64,000 nt of DNA from an uncultured Sutterella sp. (GTDB lineage Bacteria > Pseudomonadota > Gammaproteobacteria > Burkholderiales > Burkholderiaceae_F), in NCBI GenBank assembly GCA_900542195.1, contig UQNA01000007.1:1-64000 (forward strand), read 5' to 3'. The notes beneath the pieces are model-generated. The model saw nothing but the letters and a program-made list of their open reading frames with translations. It was not told the DNA's origin and did no database searches. The first letter of the stretch is position 1; each line of letters opens with the position of its first letter. This document shows, piece after piece, positions 60,038-64,000 of this stretch. A program made the translations under genes and the position numbers.

Positions 60038-60255
60038 CAAGTTTAGTAATTGAAATTCCAATACGTAACGACTCACCATTGAGTCATACATGGGTAGACG
60101 GCGACAAGATTCTTGTCGTCTTTTCTTTGGGTAAAGGGTACGAAATATGTACCTACACTTATTCCAAAAAGAGCTTTAAAAATGGCAAAAAATCCTTTTC
60201 GCTCCTTGAAAAACAAGGGGCGTTAATTTTAGGTTGGGTAAGAATTGATGTGTAA
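60034..60255 (+). CDS. early paralogue family C
   Basis: 73 residues, GTG start. RNDSPLSHTWVDGDKILVVF and LILGWVRIDV are the family C ends. AAAAAGGAG lies just upstream. Confidence 0.6.
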   Translation: MTSLVIEIPIRNDSPLSHTWVDGDKILVVFSLGKGYEICTYTYSKKSFKNGKKSFSLLEKQGALILGWVRIDV

Positions 60256-61015
60256 AAAAATGATTACAACGACAAGCCTATTGCTTTCGCATAAGGATGA
60301 AGTTTCAGATTACAAGTGGGAAATAGGCGACAAGATTTTAGTTTTGTATTTTGATGATTTTGGTCAAGAACACTTAGAAGTTTTCGAATACTTCAATAAT
60401 AAGTTTTCAAACGCAACAAGTGATTTCCAACAATTAGATGATGAATGTTGCGTTATTGCGTGGGAAAAAATCGAGGCTGAAACCGAGCTAGAAAAGATAG
60501 ATTTTAGAATTTTGTTTAATCATTTAGGTTCTTCTGCAATTGCTCTAATGACGCTTGATTCTCAAGAAAGAGACGGTTGCTATAGCGGAGATATTCCACT
60601 ACCAACAGATAAAAGTTGTTTAGTAGTTTCTTCTGACGGAACAGTACTTGAATACAATCCAAAGAACCAAGAAGAAAAAATTAAGCTAATTCAAGCCGGA
60701 GAAGATTTTGTAAATTTCAAGATATATAGAGAAGATAATCCAAATTTTAGATGTCAATCTGCTAGTTTTAAAGAAGTAATAGATAAAGTTTTCGTTATTA
60801 GTAATGACGAAGAACAGGAAGCCGTTAAGGAATTTATTAAAACCAAAGACTGGCAAAAAATCTTGCGTTCTTATATGCCCCCCATGAGTCACGAATACAT
60901 AATAAGCATTTTTACTAACGCAGAGGGTAAGCGCATTACAGGAAGAAATAAAAAAGGAATTGTTCTAACACTTATCTTTACTTATTCGAAATATATTTTG
61001 AATTCAGGATATTGA
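60248..61015 (+). CDS. family C domain fused to a larger unknown domain
   Basis: 255 residues. Residues 1-80 are family C (YKWEIGDKILVLYFDDFG, VIAWEKIE). The remaining 170 residues (FRILFNHLGSSAIALMTL and CYSGDIPLPTDKSCLVV) are not recognised. It overlaps the preceding gene by 8 bp. Second example of a family C fusion. Confidence 0.55.
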   Translation: MCKKMITTTSLLLSHKDEVSDYKWEIGDKILVLYFDDFGQEHLEVFEYFNNKFSNATSDFQQLDDECCVIAWEKIEAETELEKIDFRILFNHLGSSAIALMTLDSQERDGCYSGDIPLPTDKSCLVVSSDGTVLEYNPKNQEEKIKLIQAGEDFVNFKIYREDNPNFRCQSASFKEVIDKVFVISNDEEQEAVKEFIKTKDWQKILRSYMPPMSHEYIISIFTNAEGKRITGRNKKGIVLTLIFTYSKYILNSGY

Positions 61016-61215
61016 TTGAAATTTCTTTTTGTTTAGCGATAATCATCTCTTTAACCTGCTTTTTAGCTTCGTATTTAGTTGATGAAGAAAGTGCAGAAAA
61101 ACATAAAAAAGTAGGCATTTATTCTTCTATTTACTCGTTGATTGCATTAGTTTTAATCATCATTCTTCCTAGCAAGGCGATGATTGAGAACGCTTTAAAT
61201 TGTGGGTATATTTAA
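61012..61215 (+). CDS. small membrane protein, hypothetical
   Basis: 67 residues, TTG start overlapping the preceding TGA. Two hydrophobic segments (FCLAIIISLTCFLASYLV and YSLIALVLIIILPS). Unknown role; last gene before the C4-type RNA. Confidence 0.5.
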   Translation: MIEISFCLAIIISLTCFLASYLVDEESAEKHKKVGIYSSIYSLIALVLIIILPSKAMIENALNCGYI

Positions 61216-61269
61216 CGCAGTAAAAACAAGTCTTTACTTTTTCCGATAGATTGGCCTATACTAAAAAAA

Positions 61270-61413
61270 GGGTGTGACAACTCTTTGTAAAGTACAGGCG
61301 CAGTAGAACAGCCGCCTATGCGGTTTTTTTATTGCTATCGATCTCCTTAATGGTCGAGGCTTACGGGCACGCTTAGGCGTGGCCGTGTACCTGTACTCAC
61401 GGTTTGTCACCCC
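61270..61413 (+). ncRNA. C4-type antisense RNA controlling the antirepressor operon
   Basis: The segment can fold with a1 GTGACAA (61274-61280) pairing to TTGTCAC (61404-61410) and b1 GTACAGG (61292-61298) pairing to CCTGTAC (61390-61396). The same a and b words recur downstream at 61434-61440 and 61467-61473, the latter overlapping the Shine-Dalgarno AGGAG of the gene at 61482. Thus the middle strands can mask the ribosome binding site in antisense fashion, the C4/icd/ant logic of phages P1 and P7. Internal hairpins include GGCG/CGCC and CACGC/GCGTG. Confidence 0.75.
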
Positions 61414-61481
61414 GTAAGTTCTTGACCTCCAGCGTGACAACTGAAAGTCAAGATTCATAAATCTTTGTACAGGAGTTCGAT

Positions 61482-61691
61482 ATGAACACCAAATCTAAAA
61501 CTGCTACCTTGGCAGCAGATCGCACCGCTATATCTCTACTCGGAATTTCTAAGCAAGAACTCAGAAATCTAAAAGAAACAGATCATCAAACTTTTGTCGA
61601 GTTGCGCACTTTCTTGTTGCAATCTCAACTTGAAGCGAAACGAATTGAAGGATTAACACGCCTCGCAATCAACCGCCTCAACTCCATTTAA
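61482..61691 (+). CDS. small protein at icd position upstream of the antirepressor
   Basis: 69 residues, hydrophilic and helical (SLLGISKQELRNLKETDHQ). Its AGGAG ribosome binding site is the predicted target of the C4-type RNA. In P1 the comparable place is held by icd, a 73-residue cell division inhibitor; sequence similarity is not claimed. Translation is likely coupled to the antirepressor 10 bp downstream. Confidence 0.6.
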   Translation: MNTKSKTATLAADRTAISLLGISKQELRNLKETDHQTFVELRTFLLQSQLEAKRIEGLTRLAINRLNSI

Positions 61692-61701
61692 GGAGATTTT
61701 C

Positions 61702-62344
61702 ATGAACGAATTAATCAAAATTGCACCGGCAGAGATTAACGGAGTGCAAATTCAAGCTGTGGACGCTAGAGAATTACACTCTTTTCTGGCAGTTAAAACC
61801 TCTTTTAAAGACTGGATCCAAAGAAGAATTAAGGATTTTGATTTTAAAGAGAATTTAGACTTTAGCTCATTTTTGAGCGAAAGTATTGGAGGTCGTCCGA
61901 GTAAGGAATACTTACTATCCGTAAGTATGGCTAAAGAACTATCAATGGTTGAAAGAAGCGAAAAAGGTAAACAGGCTCGCTTATATTTCATTCAGTGCGA
62001 ACAGAAACTTAAAGAAGTAACAAATCAACAATTCAAACTTCCTGACTTCACGAATCCAGCGATAGCAGCCAGAGCTTGGGCAGAACAATTTGAAAAAGCT
62101 CAGGCATTACAGATGAAAATCGAAACTGATAAACCACTAGTTGAATTTGCCGAAACAATCCAAGAATCTAATGAAGATTTTTTGATTCGTAAGGCGGCTA
62201 AATTGTTAGGTGTACAAGTTAAATTTTTATTTGGTTTTTTACGCCAACAACAATGGATTTTTAAAACCAGTAGCGAACCTTACGCCGTCCGAGTTCACCA
62301 AGGTTTAATGACCGTTAAGGTAGGAGACTACAAAGATAAAGCCG
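61702..62344 (+). CDS. antirepressor, AntA/AntB plus KilAC, truncated by chimeric join
   Basis: The AntA/AntB domain is visible at about 15-80 (VDARELHSFLAVKTSFKDW, RPSKEYLLSVSMAKELSM), and the KilAC domain begins at about 145 (EDFLIRKAAKLLGVQ). At the codons for VGDYKDKAG the KilAC sequence stops making sense and becomes acyl-CoA ligase. The open frame continues to 62511 only by chance or by the assembler's overlap. The natural gene should extend about 40 residues more. Confidence 0.85.
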
Positions 62345-62511
62345 GAGACGCTTTGGTCAAAGAATTACAAGACCATGTCAAAAAAGTGACAGCTCCGTAC
62401 AAATACCCGCGTGTCGTCGAGTTCGTAGACGAACTGCCGAAGACGATCAGCGGCAAAATACGCCGAGTCGAAATCCGAGCAACCGACAATGAAAAGAAAC
62501 CTACAAAATAA
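62345..62511 (+). pseudogene. C-terminal fragment of an acyl-CoA ligase (ANL family), Bacteroidales-like
   Basis: The last 55 residues (LVKELQDHVKKVTAPYKYPR then ELPKTISGKIRRVEIR) are the C-terminal lid of AMP-forming acyl-CoA synthetases, with the catalytic Lys motif PKTxSGK. Only the end of the gene is here, fused to the antirepressor at 62341-62352. GC content and codon use change at the same place. Confidence 0.85.
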
Positions 62512-63613
62512 TTGCCAATTGCCAATCGTCGATTGGCAATTCAACCGTATTGCGGTCAAGATAGGTAGCAACGTGCTCACCCGCAAGGATGGCACGTTGG
62601 ATATTACCCGAATGTCCGCCTTGGTGGATCAAGTGGCCGAACTACATCGGAAAGGCGTAGAGGTCATCCTTATTTCTTCCGGTGCGGTCGCTTCTGGACG
62701 CAGCGAGATAAAAGTCGGCAAAAAGCTGGATTCCGTCTCTGCCCGCCAGTTGTATTCCGCAGTTGGACAAGCCAAGTTGATCAATCGGTATTACGAACTG
62801 TTTCGTGAACATGGCATGACTTGTGGCCAGGTACTCACCACGAAAGAGAACTTTGGCAGCCGTACGCATTACCTCAACCAAAAACACTGTATGGAGGTAA
62901 TGCTCGAAAATAAAGTGATTCCCATCGTGAACGAAAACGACACGATATCGGTTACAGAATTGATGTTCACGGACAACGACGAGCTTTCCGGACTGATCGC
63001 CACCATGATGGGAATGGAAGCTTTGATCATCCTGAGCAATATCGACGGAATATATAACGGCAACCCCTCCGACCCGTCCTCAACGGTTATCCGGGAAATA
63101 GATGGAGGTAAGGAAGACCTGTCGGAATATGTACAGACCAGCAAGTCATCGTTCGGTCGCGGCGGTATGCTGACTAAATGCAACATCGCGCAAAAGGTAG
63201 CCGACGAAGGCATCACGGTTATTATCGCCAACGGCAAGAAGGATAATATCCTGGTAGACCTGCTCGCCAAAGACAACCATACCGTCTGCACGCGCTTCAT
63301 CCCGTCAGACAAACCTGTCAGCAGCGTGAAAAAGTGGATCGCCCACTCCGAAGGTTTTGCCAAAGGAGAGATACATATCAACCTGGGAGCCGAAGAGGCG
63401 TTGTTGGGTCCAAAGGCTACCAGCATCTTGTTGGTCGGCGTGACTCGGATCACAGGCGATTTCGAAAAAGACGATATCGTCAAGATCATCAACGAGGAAG
63501 GCATCCAGTTGGGAGTCGGATGCGTAGGTTACGACAGTACGGAAGCACGGAAGCTGATCGGTTGCCGGGATAAGAAGCCGTTGATACATTACGATTATTT
63601 GTATTTGGATTAA
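62489..63613 (+). CDS. proB: glutamate 5-kinase
   Basis: First enzyme of proline synthesis, phosphorylating glutamate. The kinase domain has RIAVKIGSNVLTRKDG, ILISSGAVASGR, VNENDTISV and DELSGLIATM; a PUA domain ends the protein (about 280-370). The 374 residues are normal. Sequence character is Bacteroidales. The start overlaps the ligase end; a 10-bp inverted repeat (ATTGCCAATC/GATTGGCAAT near 62517-62540) lies in its first codons, so a start nearer to FNRIAVK is possible. Confidence 0.93.
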   Translation: MKRNLQNNCQLPIVDWQFNRIAVKIGSNVLTRKDGTLDITRMSALVDQVAELHRKGVEVILISSGAVASGRSEIKVGKKLDSVSARQLYSAVGQAKLINRYYELFREHGMTCGQVLTTKENFGSRTHYLNQKHCMEVMLENKVIPIVNENDTISVTELMFTDNDELSGLIATMMGMEALIILSNIDGIYNGNPSDPSSTVIREIDGGKEDLSEYVQTSKSSFGRGGMLTKCNIAQKVADEGITVIIANGKKDNILVDLLAKDNHTVCTRFIPSDKPVSSVKKWIAHSEGFAKGEIHINLGAEEALLGPKATSILLVGVTRITGDFEKDDIVKIINEEGIQLGVGCVGYDSTEARKLIGCRDKKPLIHYDYLYLD

Positions 63614-63625
63614 ATAGAAGAGAGT

Positions 63626-64000
63626 ATGAAAAAGTATTGGTTATCATTCGCATCAGTCCTAATGATTATAGTAGGACTCCTTAGAGGTATGGGTGGCGTC
63701 ACCCTTTTAACACAAGGGGATAAAATGAATTTGGGACTGCCCATTACAGCTTCGCCGACCGAGTTGAAAATAGCAGCCTACGGCCTGATTGCGGTATGCC
63801 TCCTGCTTGTCATCTCCGCTGTTAGCCTGACAATACGAAGGCTTGTATCGAACTACGCATTCTGTTGGGCGAGCCTCTTGCTGTTCCTCGCAAGTGGCCT
63901 TATCAACGGCTTCCTCCTATTCGGCCATCCGTTAGGTAGCGGTCAGCTTATCAACTGGGGTGTCAGCTTCGTCATCGGGCTTTGCCTCGTATTAGGAAAA
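63626..64000 (+). CDS. multi-pass membrane protein, cut by window end
   Basis: 125 codons without a stop before the window end. MKKYWLSFASVLMIIVGLLR is the first of about four hydrophobic segments. AAGAGAG precedes the ATG. Looks like a small Bacteroidales membrane protein of unknown function. Confidence 0.6.
   Translation, partial: MKKYWLSFASVLMIIVGLLRGMGGVTLLTQGDKMNLGLPITASPTELKIAAYGLIAVCLLLVISAVSLTIRRLVSNYAFCWASLLLFLASGLINGFLLFGHPLGSGQLINWGVSFVIGLCLVLGK

Noticed and set aside
60875..60880. C6 run in the gene at 60248-61015 as another phase-variation tract
   Set aside because: Only six bases, and the frame is sensible on both sides in the assembled state.
62869..63504. 211-codon frame opposite proB
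   Set aside because: Shadow frame of a well-defined proB gene.

Overview
The window reads as three joined parts. Positions 1 to about 9 kb are chromosome of a host-associated betaproteobacterium, probably Sutterellaceae/Burkholderiales (inferred from the style of PurB, class II FbaA and the Tat-exported AMIN amidase; not proven). About 9.4-62.34 kb is one nearly complete temperate contractile-tailed phage. From about 62.34 kb to the end the sequence is abruptly Bacteroidales-like (tail of an acyl-CoA ligase, proB, a membrane protein). That last join cuts the phage antirepressor inside its C-terminal domain and is most simply an assembly chimera.

Host part: a membrane-anchored Mrr-like nuclease gene sits between two identical 55-bp copies of a terminator-containing repeat, followed by purB and a convergent minus-strand run tsaE-amiC-fba-dgkA. 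Then comes tRNA-Thr(CGT) and remnants of an older prophage (overlapping spanins, the start of a tape measure gene, tail fragments) at 7.6-8.9 kb.

Phage part: the genes diverge from a CI/Cro-type switch at 44.7 kb. Leftwards (minus strand) lie cro, a replication initiator, small Zn-ribbon proteins, a DUF1064 nuclease, a possible late regulator, a broken ParB-like gene, a TET-associated-type glycosyltransferase, TerS, TerL, portal, head, neck, sheath, tube, chaperones with a -1 frameshift, tape measure, baseplate, tail fibres, an array of five small paralogues, and a holin-endolysin-spanin cassette ending near 10.7 kb. Rightwards (plus strand) lie the S24 repressor, a lysogeny-type membrane gene, a long hairpin-rich non-coding stretch, a Sak4/SSB/Gp157 recombination module, a C5-methyltransferase split by a C10 tract, about 16 small early genes belonging largely to three paralogous families, an SPFH protein, DUF2303, and a C4-type antisense RNA with an antirepressor operon. 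No integrase is visible; it was probably beyond the chimeric join.

Most notable: (1) TerL carries an intein whose HNH endonuclease is encoded in a different reading frame inside the intein; (2) homopolymeric C/G tracts place a methyltransferase and two tail-array genes in length-dependent frames, and a shorter one splits the ParB-like gene; (3) 46.8-48.5 kb is a tandem series of about ten long-armed hairpins whose imperfect pairs are G-U wobbles on the plus strand only, as expected of functional RNA; (4) a C4-type antisense switch controls the antirepressor operon; (5) repressor operators occur on both sides of the repressor cassette.
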